A DNA stretch of 64,000 nt from Streptomyces sp. 1331.2 (GCF_900199205.1 NZ_OBMJ01000001.1:1984001-2048000); one strand, 5' to 3'; numbered from the stretch's first letter, positions 43,130 to 54,878 are shown. Notes: generated by a model from the sequence alone, not told the origin. Made by a program: numbers and translations.

Positions 43130-44227
43130 GTGAGCACCGGACCGCGCACCAGAACACTGCTCAAGGCCACCAGCACGGCACGCCGGCAAGCGATCACGGC
43201 CTCCTACTCGGCCCTGACCCAGGTCTGCGTCGCCACCGCCGACGACGCCGTCGAGGCCGAACTGGTCAGCGAGCACCCGACACACGCCTGGGAGCTCCCC
43301 CGCTCGAACGCGCTCGTCCTCGTCCACACGGACGTCGCCGAGGCACGCGCGCTGCTCAGGAGCGCTCAGTTGCTGGAACGCCACCGGGTACCCGTCGTCA
43401 CCCCGCGCTACCCGGACGCCCTGACCGGAGGCGGCCGCGCCGTCACCTTCTGGCGTCTCCCCGGCCGCGAGCGACACGACCCCGCCACCAGCGCGCGGGT
43501 GACCGCCCGAATTCACCGGATCGACCCCGGCACGGTCCGGTGGCTGGCGAGGGAGAACCACGACCCGTTCAACGGTCTGCTGGACGGCCTCGACAACGCT
43601 CCGGTGCTCGATCCCTGCAAGCCGTTCCTTCGCGACCGCGCCGCCGAGCACAAGCCGGCACAGCTGGCGGCCGCGCAGCGCTTCGAGTTCACGGTCCCGG
43701 ACACGGTGATCACGAATCGCGCGGACGAGGCACGGGAGTTCGTGGCGGCCCAAACCGCCGGGGCGGTGTACAAGCCGCTGTGGAACACCCCGTACGCGGT
43801 CGACGGACGGCCGCACGCCGTGTGGGTGCGCGAGGTCGATCCGGCCGACATCACCGACGCCGTGTCCGCCTGCCCGCACCTCTTCCAGGCGAAGGTGCCG
43901 AAGGTGTTCGACGCGCGGGTGACGGCCGTCGGCAACCGCCTGTTCGGCGTGCGGATCGACAGCCCCGACCTCGACTGGCGGCGCCGCCAGGACCGGATGA
44001 CGTGCACGCCGATCGACGTACCCGAGCCGGTCGCACGCTCGGTCAACGCCTACCTCGATCAATTCCGTTTGGTCTACGGCGCGTTCGACTTCGCGGTGAC
44101 CGCCTCGGGCGCCTGGTACTTCCTTGAATGCAACCCGAACGGCCAGTGGGCGTGGCAGCCGGCCGAGACCACCGAGGTGATCGCCCACGCCCTCGCCGAC
44201 CAGCTACAGAAAGGCCGTGACGCATGA
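43130..44227 (+). CDS. ATP-grasp ligase of the graspetide (TgmB/MvdD-like) class
   Basis: The 365-residue product has a C-terminal ATP-grasp fold: AEHKPAQLAAAQRFEFTVPD in the central lobe, the nucleotide lysines around AGAVYKPLW, and the metal-binding end YGAFDFAVTASGAWYFLECN, PNGQW. These fit the TgmB/MvdD ligases that join acidic side chains of ribosomal peptides to Ser/Thr/Lys. The N-terminal 100 residues match that class less well (RWLARENHDPFNGLLDGLD). It overlaps the methyltransferase gene by 4 nt. No precursor peptide gene is visible nearby, so the substrate may be elsewhere or not a RiPP. Confidence 0.8.
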   Translation: MSTGPRTRTLLKATSTARRQAITASYSALTQVCVATADDAVEAELVSEHPTHAWELPRSNALVLVHTDVAEARALLRSAQLLERHRVPVVTPRYPDALTGGGRAVTFWRLPGRERHDPATSARVTARIHRIDPGTVRWLARENHDPFNGLLDGLDNAPVLDPCKPFLRDRAAEHKPAQLAAAQRFEFTVPDTVITNRADEAREFVAAQTAGAVYKPLWNTPYAVDGRPHAVWVREVDPADITDAVSACPHLFQAKVPKVFDARVTAVGNRLFGVRIDSPDLDWRRRQDRMTCTPIDVPEPVARSVNAYLDQFRLVYGAFDFAVTASGAWYFLECNPNGQWAWQPAETTEVIAHALADQLQKGRDA

Positions 44228-45366
44228 GCACACCGGCTGAACTCCGTACCGCTCTGGCCGACAGACTCACCGAGGACGGCACGCTGACCGAACGCGAGTG
44301 GGACAGCGCTGCGAGGGCCGTTCCGCGAGAGCTCTTCGTCGGAACCTACTTCACTCCGGTCGCCGGCAGCGTTCCGACCAGCTACCGGCCCGTCCGCGAG
44401 GGCGATCCCGGGTGGCTGGAGGGGATCTACGCCGATCAGACGCTGGTCACCCAACTCGACGGCCGCATCAGGCCTGAGGACGTGAACGGGGAAGCGGTGA
44501 CGGGCATCCCGTCATCCTCATCCACCCTCCCGTCCGTGGTGCTGCGCATGTGGCAGCAACTCGACACGGAGGCCGGGCACCGCGTGCTGGAGATCGGCAC
44601 CGGAACCGGGTACTCGACCGCCCTCGGCGCGCACCGCCTCGGGGACGCCAACCTCACCAGCATCGAGTACGACCCCACCGTCGGCGCGGCAGCGGCATCG
44701 GCGGTCAAGACGGCCGGATTCTCCCCCCAGTTGATCATCGGTGACGGGTTGCGCGGCGACCCGGCGGGGGGCCAGTACGACCGACTCATCGCCACCTGTT
44801 CGGTTCGGTACATCCCGCTCTCGTGGCTCCACCAGGTCAAGCCCGGCGGTCGAATCCTGGTCACCCTCTCCGGGTGGAGCTACGCGAACGCCCTCGTGCT
44901 GCTCGACGTGACCGGCCCTGGCGAGGCCACCGGTCGGTTCCTCGCCGACCCGACCAGTTTCATGATCGCCCGCCCCCACGACCGACCGCCCCGCCAGAGC
45001 CTCGCCCTGCTCCCCGGCGACGAACGCCCGACCCGGATCGACCCGGAAATCATCGGCACGTGGACGGGCAGTTGGGTCGCGCAGCTCGCGGCGCCCTCGG
45101 CCGAGCGGATGGGAGCCGGCGGACACCAGATCCTCTCGGACGTGGCCACCGGCTCACAGGCCCGGACCACGCCCAACCCCAAAGGCGGGTGGACCGTCAT
45201 CCAGCGCGGCCCGCTCCGGCTCTGGGATCAGGTGGAGAGCGCCGTCGAAGCCTGGCGGCAGGCCGGCGAACCGCACCAGGACGGCTTCGGGATCACCGCC
45301 TCCGGATCGGGGCAACGCGTCTGGATCGGCCACGAGGACGGCCCGGGCTGGAACCTGCCGATCTGA
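44224..45366 (+). CDS. PIMT-like O-methyltransferase of ATP-grasp peptide systems (TgmC-like)
   Basis: The product is 380 residues from ATG 44224 (4-nt overlap with the ligase). The N-terminal 220 residues resemble protein L-isoaspartyl methyltransferase: ELFVGTYFTP, TLVTQLDGRI, SSSSTLPSVVLRMWQQL and the SAM site HRVLEIGTGTGYSTALGA, then IIGDGLRGDP. The C-terminal 160 residues (GTWTGSWVAQLAAPSAERMG, GFGITASGSGQRVWIG) are specific to the methyltransferases that accompany ATP-grasp RiPP ligases such as the fuscimiditide system. It would methylate an Asp of the crosslinked peptide to yield aspartimide. The function here is inferred from the pair. Confidence 0.82.
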   Translation: MSTPAELRTALADRLTEDGTLTEREWDSAARAVPRELFVGTYFTPVAGSVPTSYRPVREGDPGWLEGIYADQTLVTQLDGRIRPEDVNGEAVTGIPSSSSTLPSVVLRMWQQLDTEAGHRVLEIGTGTGYSTALGAHRLGDANLTSIEYDPTVGAAAASAVKTAGFSPQLIIGDGLRGDPAGGQYDRLIATCSVRYIPLSWLHQVKPGGRILVTLSGWSYANALVLLDVTGPGEATGRFLADPTSFMIARPHDRPPRQSLALLPGDERPTRIDPEIIGTWTGSWVAQLAAPSAERMGAGGHQILSDVATGSQARTTPNPKGGWTVIQRGPLRLWDQVESAVEAWRQAGEPHQDGFGITASGSGQRVWIGHEDGPGWNLPI

Positions 45367-45371
45367 AGCCG

Positions 45372-45404
45372 ACGGCCCCGCTCCCCACGCGGGAGCCGGG
45401 CCGT
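45372..45404 (+). terminator. Terminator of the ATP-grasp/methyltransferase operon
   Basis: A 14-bp stem with one mismatch (45372-45385 with 45391-45404) closes a 5-nt loop, 6 bp past the methyltransferase stop. Confidence 0.65.
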
Positions 45405-45425
45405 TCGCCGTACGCGCCGAAGCGG

Positions 45426-45764
45426 TCAGCCGCCGAGCTGGATGCCGGCCATTCGCTTCCACTCGTACGGGCCGGTCTTGACCTTGAGGCCCAGCTCGCC
45501 CTCGAAGTCGTCGTGCAGGGTCAGCCCGGCCAGCTCCGCGGCCCGGCGGCCGACGGCGTAGCTGGGGGCGACCTGGTCGCCCCAGGCGCCGTCCGCGCCG
45601 ACCACGACGATGCGGGTGGCCACGGCGCCGACGTACTCGACGACCGCTTCGGCGCTGCCCCCGTGCTGCCGGGCGAAGCTGGTGAGGTTCTTGGCGATGC
45701 GCTTGGCGCGACGCTCGGTGCGGGCGTCCGACGCGGCGGCGGTGGCGGTCTCTGCGCTGCTCAT
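45426..45764 (-). CDS. Small conserved actinobacterial protein of unknown function
   Basis: The product is 112 residues. A basic N-terminal half (DARTERRAKRIAKNLTSFAR) is followed by EAVVEYVGAVATRIVVVGAD and GAWGDQVAPSYAVGRRAAEL, ending GPYEWKRMAGIQLGG. There is no membrane span or catalytic motif. I cannot assign a function. It is divergent from the DUF2461 gene 72 bp away. Confidence 0.7.
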   Translation of the reverse strand: MSSAETATAAASDARTERRAKRIAKNLTSFARQHGGSAEAVVEYVGAVATRIVVVGADGAWGDQVAPSYAVGRRAAELAGLTLHDDFEGELGLKVKTGPYEWKRMAGIQLGG

Positions 45765-45836
45765 GCCCGCATGCTACCCACCGGTAGTGCCGCTGGCGAC
45801 GGGAGCACCCTGTGCACCGGGCCACATACTGAAGAG

Positions 45837-46478
45837 GTGACCTTCAAAGGCTGGCCGACCGAGGCGCTGGACTTCTACGAGCGCCTCGAAGCCGACAACT
45901 CCAAGACCTTCTGGCAGGCCCACAAGGAGCAGTACGACGAAGCCGTACGCGCCCCCATGGAGCAGCTGCTCGCCGACCTGGAGCCCGAGTTCGGGCCGGG
46001 GAAGATCTTCCGCCCCAACCGCGACGTCCGCTTCAGCGCCGACAAGTCCCCGTACAAGACGCACATCGGCGCCCACCTGGAGGGCGGCGGCTACATCCAG
46101 CTCTCCGCGGACGGCCTGGCCTGCGGCAACGGCATGTACGTCCTCGCCCCGGACCAGCTGGAGCGTTACCGCGTCGCCGTCGCCGAGGACGTCGCCGGCG
46201 CCGAGTTGGAGCGGGTGATCGCCCGGGTGGAGAAGGACGGCCCGCAGGTCTTCGGCCGGGACTCCCTGAAGTCGGCCCCGCGCGGCTACCCCAAGGACCA
46301 CCCCAGGATCGAGCTGCTGCGCCACAAGGGCCTGGTGGCCTGGCAGGAGTGGGAACCCGCGAAGTGGCTGGGCACCCGCACCGCCTACACCCGGATCACC
46401 GCCTTCCTGCACGCCTCCCAGCCCCTGCGGGACTGGCTGGACGGCCACGTCGGCCCCTCCGAGCTACCGACCCGATGA
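45837..46478 (+). CDS. DUF2461 domain protein (TIGR02453 family)
   Basis: The product is 213 residues. The family pattern is clear: FKGWPTEALDFYERLEADNS, KTFWQAHKEQYDE, IFRPNRDVRFSADKSPYKTH and LKSAPRGYPKDHPRIELLRH. The biochemical role of the family is unknown. The GTG at 45837 has only GAAGAG directly before it, so a very short leader or leaderless mRNA is likely. It ends in front of a long terminator. Confidence 0.85.
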   Translation: MTFKGWPTEALDFYERLEADNSKTFWQAHKEQYDEAVRAPMEQLLADLEPEFGPGKIFRPNRDVRFSADKSPYKTHIGAHLEGGGYIQLSADGLACGNGMYVLAPDQLERYRVAVAEDVAGAELERVIARVEKDGPQVFGRDSLKSAPRGYPKDHPRIELLRHKGLVAWQEWEPAKWLGTRTAYTRITAFLHASQPLRDWLDGHVGPSELPTR

Positions 46479-46502
46479 ACACGGCGGACACGGCGAACAC
46501 GG

Positions 46503-46550
46503 CGAAACGGAAGAGCCCCGGCCCAAAAGGACCGGGGCTCTTCCGTTTCG
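46503..46550. terminator. Long bidirectional terminator
   Basis: CGAAACGGAAGAGCCCCGG from 46503 pairs perfectly with its complement ending at 46550 (19 bp, about 10-nt loop). It lies between the convergent DUF2461 and ctaB genes. Confidence 0.85.
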
Positions 46551-46573
46551 AAAGCCTCTACTCCACGAAGCCT

Positions 46574-47515
46574 CTACTTCACGAACGGGTCGACCGCGCA
46601 CACCACCATCAGCAGCGACAGGTAGGTGATCGACCAGTGGAACAGCCGCATCTCCTTGAGCTTGGCGCCCACGACCCCGGCCTTGGCCCGCCCGTACAGC
46701 GCGTGCGCCTCACGCAGCCAGGCCCCGCCCAGCAGCACCGCGGCGACCGGGTACAGCCAGCTCATGTGCCCCAGCGGCCAGAGCGCCAGCGAGACGGCGA
46801 CCATCACCCAGGAGTAGGCGACGACCTGCTTGCCGACCGCCACGTTGCCCTTGATGACCGGCAGCATCGGCACCCCGGCCCGCAGGTAGTCGTCGCGCAC
46901 CTTCATCGACAGCACCCAGGTGTGCGGCGGAGTCCAGAAGAACACCACCAGGAACAGCACGACGGCCGCCCAGGACACCGAGTTGGTGACGGAAGACCAG
47001 CCGACCAGCACCGGCATGCAGCCGGCGATGCCGCCCCAGACGATGTTCTGCGAGGTGCGCCGCTTGAGCCCCAGCGTGTAGACGAACACGTAGAACAGCA
47101 GCGCGCCCAGCGCCAGCCCGGCGGAGAGCCAGTTGACGCCGACGCCCAGCAGCACCGTCGACACGACGGCGAGCACGATGCCGAACACCAGGGCCTCGCG
47201 CGGCGACACCATCCCGGTGACGATCGGCCGCCGCTCGGTGCGCGACATGACTGCGTCGATGTCACGGTCGATGTACATGTTGAGGGCGTTGGCGCCGCCC
47301 GCCGAGAGGTAGCCGCCGACCACGACCTTCAGTACCAGCAGCATGTTCGGAACGCCCTGCTGGGCCAGGAACATCACCGGCACGGTGCTCATCAGCAGCA
47401 GCTCGATGATCCGCGGCTTGGTCAGTGCGACGAACGCGCCGACACGGGCCCCGAGCGGCCGGTGCGCAGGAGTCGCCCCGGTGACCCCGGCGGGACGGGT
47501 TTCGACGGCGGTCAC
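46574..47515 (-). CDS. ctaB: Protohaem IX farnesyltransferase (haem O synthase) CtaB
   Basis: The product is 313 residues from GTG 47515. It farnesylates protohaem to haem O, the step before CtaA. As a UbiA-type prenyltransferase it has the first Asp motif [20 protein letters not shown] and the second region [15 protein letters not shown], with about nine membrane spans ([35 protein letters not shown]). The frame upstream to 47662 is open but lacks membrane character. The start has only a weak GGGGTG site. It is divergent from tkt. Confidence 0.92.
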   Translation of the reverse strand: MTAVETRPAGVTGATPAHRPLGARVGAFVALTKPRIIELLLMSTVPVMFLAQQGVPNMLLVLKVVVGGYLSAGGANALNMYIDRDIDAVMSRTERRPIVTGMVSPREALVFGIVLAVVSTVLLGVGVNWLSAGLALGALLFYVFVYTLGLKRRTSQNIVWGGIAGCMPVLVGWSSVTNSVSWAAVVLFLVVFFWTPPHTWVLSMKVRDDYLRAGVPMLPVIKGNVAVGKQVVAYSWVMVAVSLALWPLGHMSWLYPVAAVLLGGAWLREAHALYGRAKAGVVGAKLKEMRLFHWSITYLSLLMVVCAVDPFVK

Positions 47516-47986
47516 TAACACCCCAACTGAAGATGAATCTTCGCAGGCGTCCACAGGAACGAAGGGTCCCGAAATCGTCCGCTCTGCGCGTACCACGACA
47601 CCATAGACGCTCCATATATCCCTTCCGGCTCCGGGGTCCCCCGGCGGGGCGGAACCGCACACCCCCGGGTGAACCGGCTGGGTGAAGCCACGAACCGTCT
47701 CCGGCGGGCCCCGCTAGCCCGTCCTGACCACCCCGGCGGCGGGCGGTCGCGAACCAGGAGAGTCTGGGACAAAAGCAGTCATACCGGCCTAGTGGGAATC
47801 ACCATGCGGAAATCCCGGTTGTCTCAGCACGGAGGGTGAGCCCCGGCCCGGACGGTAGGCTCGCACGCAGAAGCGGGATCTACCCTCCGTGACCGGCACC
47901 ACCCAGCGTCGGGCCCACAGCGCCGTGGCCGACCCGGTCCCCATTCACGGGGTCACTCTTCAATACGGAAGGAGCCCTGAGACAGG
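47516..47986. promoter_or_regulatory. ctaB-tkt divergent regulatory region
   Basis: This 471-bp region has no gene. Its notable element is a 10-bp perfect inverted repeat, CACGGAGGGT at 47828-47837 and ACCCTCCGTG at 47882-47891, whose arms lie 44 nt apart. The spacing of about five helix turns suits a looping or tetrameric regulator. GGAAGGAG at 47969-47976 is the tkt ribosome-binding site. Confidence 0.45.
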
Positions 47987-50086
<2,100 letters not shown>

Positions 50087-50093
50087 CACCCCA

Positions 50094-50129
50094 GGGCCGC
50101 GTACTCGCCCGCACGCGGGTACGCGGCCC
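50094..50129 (+). terminator. Hairpin between tkt and tal
   Basis: GGGCCGCGTAC at 50094-50104 pairs with GTACGCGGCCC at 50119-50129, 14-nt loop, 7 bp after the tkt stop. It may partially terminate, letting tkt exceed the downstream genes. Confidence 0.5.
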
Positions 50130-50173
50130 CTCTGACTACCCCACGAAGCAGAAGAGCAAGGGACTGAAGCACC

Positions 50174-51316
50174 ATGACTGACGCACTGAAGCGCCTCAGC
50201 GACGAAGGCGTTGCGATCTGGCTGGACGACCTCAGCCGCAAGCGGCTGAACTCCGGCAACCTGGCCGAACTGGTGCAGAACAAGCACGTGGTGGGCGTCA
50301 CCACCAACCCGACCATCTTCCAGAAGGCGATCGCCGGCAGCGGCGACGACTCCTACGACGGCCAGCTGCGCGACCTCGCCGTCCGCAAGGTCACCACCGA
50401 CGAGGCGATCCGCATGATCACCACCTCCGACGTGCGCGACGCGGCCGACGTGCTGCGCCCGGTCTACGACGCCTCCAACGGCCGCGACGGCCGGGTCTCC
50501 ATCGAGGTCGACCCGCGCCTGGCGCACGAGACCGCCGCCACCGTGGCCGAGGCCAAGCAGCTGTGGTGGCTGGTCGACCGCCCGAACGTCTTCATCAAGA
50601 TCCCCGCCACCAAGGCCGGCCTGCCCGCGATCAGCGAGGTCATCGGCAAGGGCATCAGCGTCAACGTCACGCTGATCTTCTCGCTGGAGCGCTACAAGGC
50701 CGTCATCGACGCCTACCTGACCGGCCTGGAGACCGCCAAGGCCAAGGGCCTGGACCTCTCCCAGATCGAGTCGGTCGCCTCCTTCTTCGTCTCCCGCGTG
50801 GACACCGAGATCGACAAGCGCCTGGACAAGATCGGCGGCGACGCCAAGAACCTCCGCTCCAAGGCCGCCCTGGCCAACGCCCGCCTCGCCTACCAGGCGT
50901 ACGAGGAGGTCTTCGGCAGCGTCGACGGCAAGACCGCCGGCAGTGCCCGTTGGCTCTCCCTGGAGGCCGCCGGCGCCAAGCCGCAGCGCCCGCTGTGGGC
51001 CTCCACCGGCGTCAAGGACCCGGCCCTGCCGGACACCCTGTACGTCACCGAGCTGGTCGCCCCCGGCACCGTCAACACCATGCCCGAGGCGACCCTGGAC
51101 GCCACCGGCGACCACGGCGTGGTGACCGGCAACACCATCGTCCCCAACTACGCCGACGCCAAGGCCGTGCTGGACGCGATCGCCGCCGCCGGCGTGGACT
51201 ACGACGACGTCGTCCAGGTCCTGGAGGACGAGGGCGTCGAGAAGTTCGAGCAGTCCTGGAACGAGCTGCTCGACACCGTCACCGCCTCGCTCGCCACCTT
51301 CGCCGACGAGAAGTGA
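50174..51316 (+). CDS. tal: Transaldolase
   Basis: The product is 380 residues, class TalB-like long actinobacterial type. Motifs: [32 protein letters not shown], the Schiff-base lysine in [15 protein letters not shown], and [19 protein letters not shown]. It exchanges dihydroxyacetone units between sedoheptulose 7-phosphate and glyceraldehyde 3-phosphate. The start ATG at 50174 follows AAGCACC with a weak AGGG upstream. Zwf follows after 40 bp. Confidence 0.95.
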   Translation: MTDALKRLSDEGVAIWLDDLSRKRLNSGNLAELVQNKHVVGVTTNPTIFQKAIAGSGDDSYDGQLRDLAVRKVTTDEAIRMITTSDVRDAADVLRPVYDASNGRDGRVSIEVDPRLAHETAATVAEAKQLWWLVDRPNVFIKIPATKAGLPAISEVIGKGISVNVTLIFSLERYKAVIDAYLTGLETAKAKGLDLSQIESVASFFVSRVDTEIDKRLDKIGGDAKNLRSKAALANARLAYQAYEEVFGSVDGKTAGSARWLSLEAAGAKPQRPLWASTGVKDPALPDTLYVTELVAPGTVNTMPEATLDATGDHGVVTGNTIVPNYADAKAVLDAIAAAGVDYDDVVQVLEDEGVEKFEQSWNELLDTVTASLATFADEK

Positions 51317-51356
51317 CCCCTGCTCACAGCCAGCGCACGAAAGCGGAGCCCATCAA

Positions 51357-52934
51357 GTGAGCACTGATTTCCCCGAGTTGACATCGGATTCGGACGCGGA
51401 CGACCTCCCGCCCACCCCCGTCAACCCGCTTCGTGACCCCTCCGACCGACGGCTCCCGCGCATCGCGGGGCCGTCCGGTCTGGTCATCTTCGGGGTCACC
51501 GGCGACCTGTCCCGCAAGAAGCTGATGCCGGCCATCTACGACCTGGCCAACCGCGGTCTGCTTCCGCCGGGCTTCTCCCTCGTCGGCTTCGCCCGCCGCG
51601 AGTGGGACGACGAGGACTTCGCCAAGGAGGTCCACGACGCCGTCCGGGACCACGCCCGCACCCCGTTCCGGGAGGAGGTGTGGCAGCAGCTCGCCAAGGG
51701 CATGCGCTTCATCCACGGCACCTTCGACGACGACGAGGCCTTCGACAAGCTGCGCGAGACCATCGTGGAGCTGGACAAGGCCCAGGGCACCGGCGGCAAC
51801 TTCGCCTTCTACCTGTCCGTCCCGCCGAAGTTCTTCCCGACGGTCGTCCAGCAGCTCAAGAAGCACGGCCTGGCCGACCCGCCGCAGGGCTCCTGGCGCC
51901 GCGCCGTCATCGAGAAGCCCTTCGGCCACGACCTGGAGAGCGCGCAGGAGCTCAACAAGGTCGTCCACGAGGTCTTCCCCCGGGACGAGGTCTTCCGGAT
52001 CGACCACTACCTGGGCAAGGAGACGGTCCAGAACATCCTGGCGCTGCGCTTCGCCAACCAGATGTTCGAGCCGATCTGGAACCGGTCGTACGTCGACCAC
52101 GTGCAGATCACCATGGCCGAGGACATCGGCATCGGCGGCCGGGCCGGCTACTACGACGGCATCGGCTCCGCCCGTGACGTCATCCAGAACCACCTGCTGC
52201 AGCTGATGGCGCTCACCGCCATCGAGGAGCCGGCGTCCTTCCACCCGAAGGCGCTGGTGGCCGAGAAGCTCAAGGTGCTCAGCGCCGTCAAGCTCCCGAC
52301 CGACCTCGGCAAGCACACCGTGCGCGGCCAGTACGCGGCCGGCTGGCAGGGCGGCGAGGAGGTCGCCGGATACCTGGACGAGGAGGGGATCAACCCCGAC
52401 TCCAAGACCGACACCTACGCGGCCATCAAGCTGGAGATCAACAACCGCCGCTGGGCGGGCGTCCCGTTCTACCTGCGCACCGGCAAGCGCCTGGGCCGCC
52501 GGGTCACCGAGATCGCGGTCGTCTTCCAGCGCGCCCCGTACCTGCCCTTCGACTCCTACGCGACCGAGGAGCTGGGGCAGAACGCCCTGGTCATCCGGGT
52601 CCAGCCGGACGAGGGCGTGACGGTGCGGTTCGGCTCCAAGGTGCCGGGGACCTCCTTCGAGGTCCGGGACGTCACGATGGACTTCGCCTACGGCGAGTCC
52701 TTCACCGAGTCCAGCCCGGAGGCGTACGAGCGGCTCATCCTCGACGTGCTGCTCGGCGACGCCAACCTGTTCCCGCGCCACCAGGAGGTCGAGCTCTCCT
52801 GGCAGATCCTCGACCCGATCGAGAAGTACTGGGACGCCCACGGCAAGCCCGCCCAGTACGCGGCGGGGACCTGGGGCCCGGTCGAGGCGGACGAGATGCT
52901 CGCACGAGACGGCAGGAGCTGGCGCCGGCCATGA
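51357..52934 (+). CDS. zwf: Glucose-6-phosphate 1-dehydrogenase
   Basis: The product is 525 residues from GTG 51357, with GGAG 10 nt upstream. The coenzyme motif is VIFGVTGDLSRKKLMPAIYD, and the substrate and catalytic motif FRIDHYLGKETVQNILALRF. It commits glucose 6-phosphate to the pentose phosphate pathway and makes NADPH. It overlaps opcA by 4 nt, which fits their joint action. Confidence 0.96.
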   Translation: MSTDFPELTSDSDADDLPPTPVNPLRDPSDRRLPRIAGPSGLVIFGVTGDLSRKKLMPAIYDLANRGLLPPGFSLVGFARREWDDEDFAKEVHDAVRDHARTPFREEVWQQLAKGMRFIHGTFDDDEAFDKLRETIVELDKAQGTGGNFAFYLSVPPKFFPTVVQQLKKHGLADPPQGSWRRAVIEKPFGHDLESAQELNKVVHEVFPRDEVFRIDHYLGKETVQNILALRFANQMFEPIWNRSYVDHVQITMAEDIGIGGRAGYYDGIGSARDVIQNHLLQLMALTAIEEPASFHPKALVAEKLKVLSAVKLPTDLGKHTVRGQYAAGWQGGEEVAGYLDEEGINPDSKTDTYAAIKLEINNRRWAGVPFYLRTGKRLGRRVTEIAVVFQRAPYLPFDSYATEELGQNALVIRVQPDEGVTVRFGSKVPGTSFEVRDVTMDFAYGESFTESSPEAYERLILDVLLGDANLFPRHQEVELSWQILDPIEKYWDAHGKPAQYAAGTWGPVEADEMLARDGRSWRRP

Positions 52935-54043
52935 AGATCGACCTCACCAAAACCACGTCCAGCAAGATCAACGCCGCGCTCATGGAGGCGCGCCGGGCCA
53001 GTGGCTCCACCGCCGCCGGCATGGTGCTCACCCTGGTGATCGTGACCGACGAGGGCAGCGCCTACGACGCCCTCAAGGCCGCCAACGACGCCTCCCGCGA
53101 GCACCCGATGCGCACCCTCGCGGTGATCAAGCGCGCCGGTCGCTCGCCGCGGGCCCGCGCCGAGACCCGCCTGGACGCGGAGATCCTGGTCGGCTCGGAC
53201 GCCGGCTCCGGCGAAACGGTCATCCTGCGCATGCACGGCGAACTCGTCGCGCACGCCCAGTCGGTGGTCCTGCCGCTGCTGCTGCCGGACGCCCCGGTCG
53301 TCGTCTGGTGGCCGGACAACGCGCCGCTGCACCCGGCGCAGGACCCGCTGGGCTCGCTCGCCCAGCGCCGGATCACCGACGCCGTCACCGCCGAGTCCCC
53401 GGTCGGCCAGCTCGCCCAGCGGGCCCAGAGCTACACCCCGGGCGACACCGACCTGGCCTGGACCCGGATCACCGGCTGGCGCTCGATGCTCGCCGCCGCG
53501 CTGGACCAGCGGCCGTCCGCCATCGTCTCCGCGGTGGTCGAGGGCGAGTCCTACAACCCCAGCGTCGAGCTGCTCGGCCTCTGGCTGACCAACCGGCTGC
53601 ACGTGCCGGTCGAGCGGGTCGTCACCGGCGGCCCCGGCATCACCGCGGTGCACCTGCGCACCAAGGACGGGGACGTCACCCTGGACCGCCCGGACGGCCT
53701 GATGGGCACGCTCTCCATGCCCGGCTCGCCGGACCGCCAGGTGGCGCTCAAGCGGCGCGAGACCTCGGAGCTGATCGCCGAGGAGCTGCGCCGCCTGGAC
53801 CCGGACGACATCTACGCGACGGCCGTGCGCACGCCCGTCGAGCGGCTGCACGAGCCGGCCAACGCCGAGACGGCGGCGGCCGAGCGGATCGCCCACGAGG
53901 TCGCCGAGGTCACCGCGGCGGCCGTGGCCGACCCGGAGCAGGTGAGCGCCGGGGTCACCGCCGACGCCACCGCCGCCGACGCCGCGGAGAAGAAGCCCGC
54001 CAAGAAGGCCGCCGGCAAGCGCACCAGCAAGGAAGGCGCATGA
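52931..54043 (+). CDS. opcA: Glucose-6-phosphate dehydrogenase assembly protein OpcA
   Basis: The product is 370 residues. OpcA is needed for full Zwf activity in actinomycetes and cyanobacteria. Seen here are IDLTKTTSSKINAALMEARR, MVLTLVIVTDEGSAYDALKA, VVLPLLLPDAPVVVWWPDNA and the conserved DLAWTRITGWRSMLAAALDQ. The Lys/Ala-rich C-terminus (EKKPAKKAAGKRTSK) is an unstructured tail. It overlaps zwf and pgl by 4 nt on each side. Confidence 0.94.
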   Translation: MKIDLTKTTSSKINAALMEARRASGSTAAGMVLTLVIVTDEGSAYDALKAANDASREHPMRTLAVIKRAGRSPRARAETRLDAEILVGSDAGSGETVILRMHGELVAHAQSVVLPLLLPDAPVVVWWPDNAPLHPAQDPLGSLAQRRITDAVTAESPVGQLAQRAQSYTPGDTDLAWTRITGWRSMLAAALDQRPSAIVSAVVEGESYNPSVELLGLWLTNRLHVPVERVVTGGPGITAVHLRTKDGDVTLDRPDGLMGTLSMPGSPDRQVALKRRETSELIAEELRRLDPDDIYATAVRTPVERLHEPANAETAAAERIAHEVAEVTAAAVADPEQVSAGVTADATAADAAEKKPAKKAAGKRTSKEGA

Positions 54044-54828
54044 CCAACGCGACCCCGCAGCTGGTCGTCCACCGGGACAAGGAGCTGATGGCCCAGGCGG
54101 CCGCGGCCCGGCTGATCACCCGGATCGTGGACGCCCAGGCCGCCCGCGGCACCGCCTCGGTGGTGCTCACCGGCGGCCGCAACGGCAACGCCCTGCTGGC
54201 CGCGATCGCCGCCTCCCCGGCGCGCGACGCGGTCGACTGGGCGCGCCTGGACCTCTGGTGGGGCGACGAGCGCTTCGTGCCCGCCGCCGACCCGGACCGC
54301 AACGCCGTCCAGGCCCGCGGCGAGCTGCTGGACGCCGTCCCGCTCGACCCGGCGCGGGTTCACGAGATGCCCGCCTCGGACGGCGTGGACGGCTCGGACG
54401 TGGAGGCCGCCGCGGCCCGCTACGCCGAGGAGCTGGCGAAGGCGGCCGGGCCGGGCGACCGGCTCGGCGTCCCGGCCTTCGACGTGCTGCTGCTCGGGGT
54501 CGGCCCGGACACCCACGTGGCCTCGCTCTTCCCCGAGCACCCGGGCGTGCGGGAGACCGAGCGGACCGTGGTCGGCGTGCGCGGGGCCCCCAAGCCCCCG
54601 CCGACCCGGATCTCGCTCACCCTCCCGGCGATCCGGGCGGCCCGCGAGGTCTGGCTGCTGGCCGCCGGCGAGGACAAGGCGGGCGCGGTCGCGCTGGCCC
54701 TGTCCGGCCCCGGCGAGCTCCAGGCCCCCGCCTCCGGCGCGTACGGCCGCAGCCGCACCCTGTGGCTGCTGGACCGCGCCGCCGCCGAGCGGATCCCGCC
54801 GCAGCTCTACCCGCCGGCCTCGGCGTAA
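54040..54828 (+). CDS. pgl: 6-phosphogluconolactonase
   Basis: The product is 262 residues from ATG 54040, which overlaps the opcA stop by 4 nt. The SIS-like fold shows VVLTGGRNGNALLAAIA, LDLWWGDERFVPAADPDRN and FDVLLLGVGPDTHVASLFPE, then TRISLTLPAIRAAREVWLLA. It hydrolyses the lactone made by Zwf, the next oxidative step. The 20-bp terminator just after it ends the operon. Confidence 0.95.
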   Translation: MTNATPQLVVHRDKELMAQAAAARLITRIVDAQAARGTASVVLTGGRNGNALLAAIAASPARDAVDWARLDLWWGDERFVPAADPDRNAVQARGELLDAVPLDPARVHEMPASDGVDGSDVEAAAARYAEELAKAAGPGDRLGVPAFDVLLLGVGPDTHVASLFPEHPGVRETERTVVGVRGAPKPPPTRISLTLPAIRAAREVWLLAAGEDKAGAVALALSGPGELQAPASGAYGRSRTLWLLDRAAAERIPPQLYPPASA

Positions 54829-54835
54829 CGGGCAC

Positions 54836-54878
54836 GCCGAAGGGGCGCCACCGTCGATGACGGTGGCGCCCCTTCGGC
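54836..54878. terminator. Terminator between pgl and rbpA
   Basis: A perfect 20-bp stem (GCCGAAGGGGCGCCACCGTC at 54836-54855 with 54859-54878) closes a 3-nt loop between convergent genes. Confidence 0.88.
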
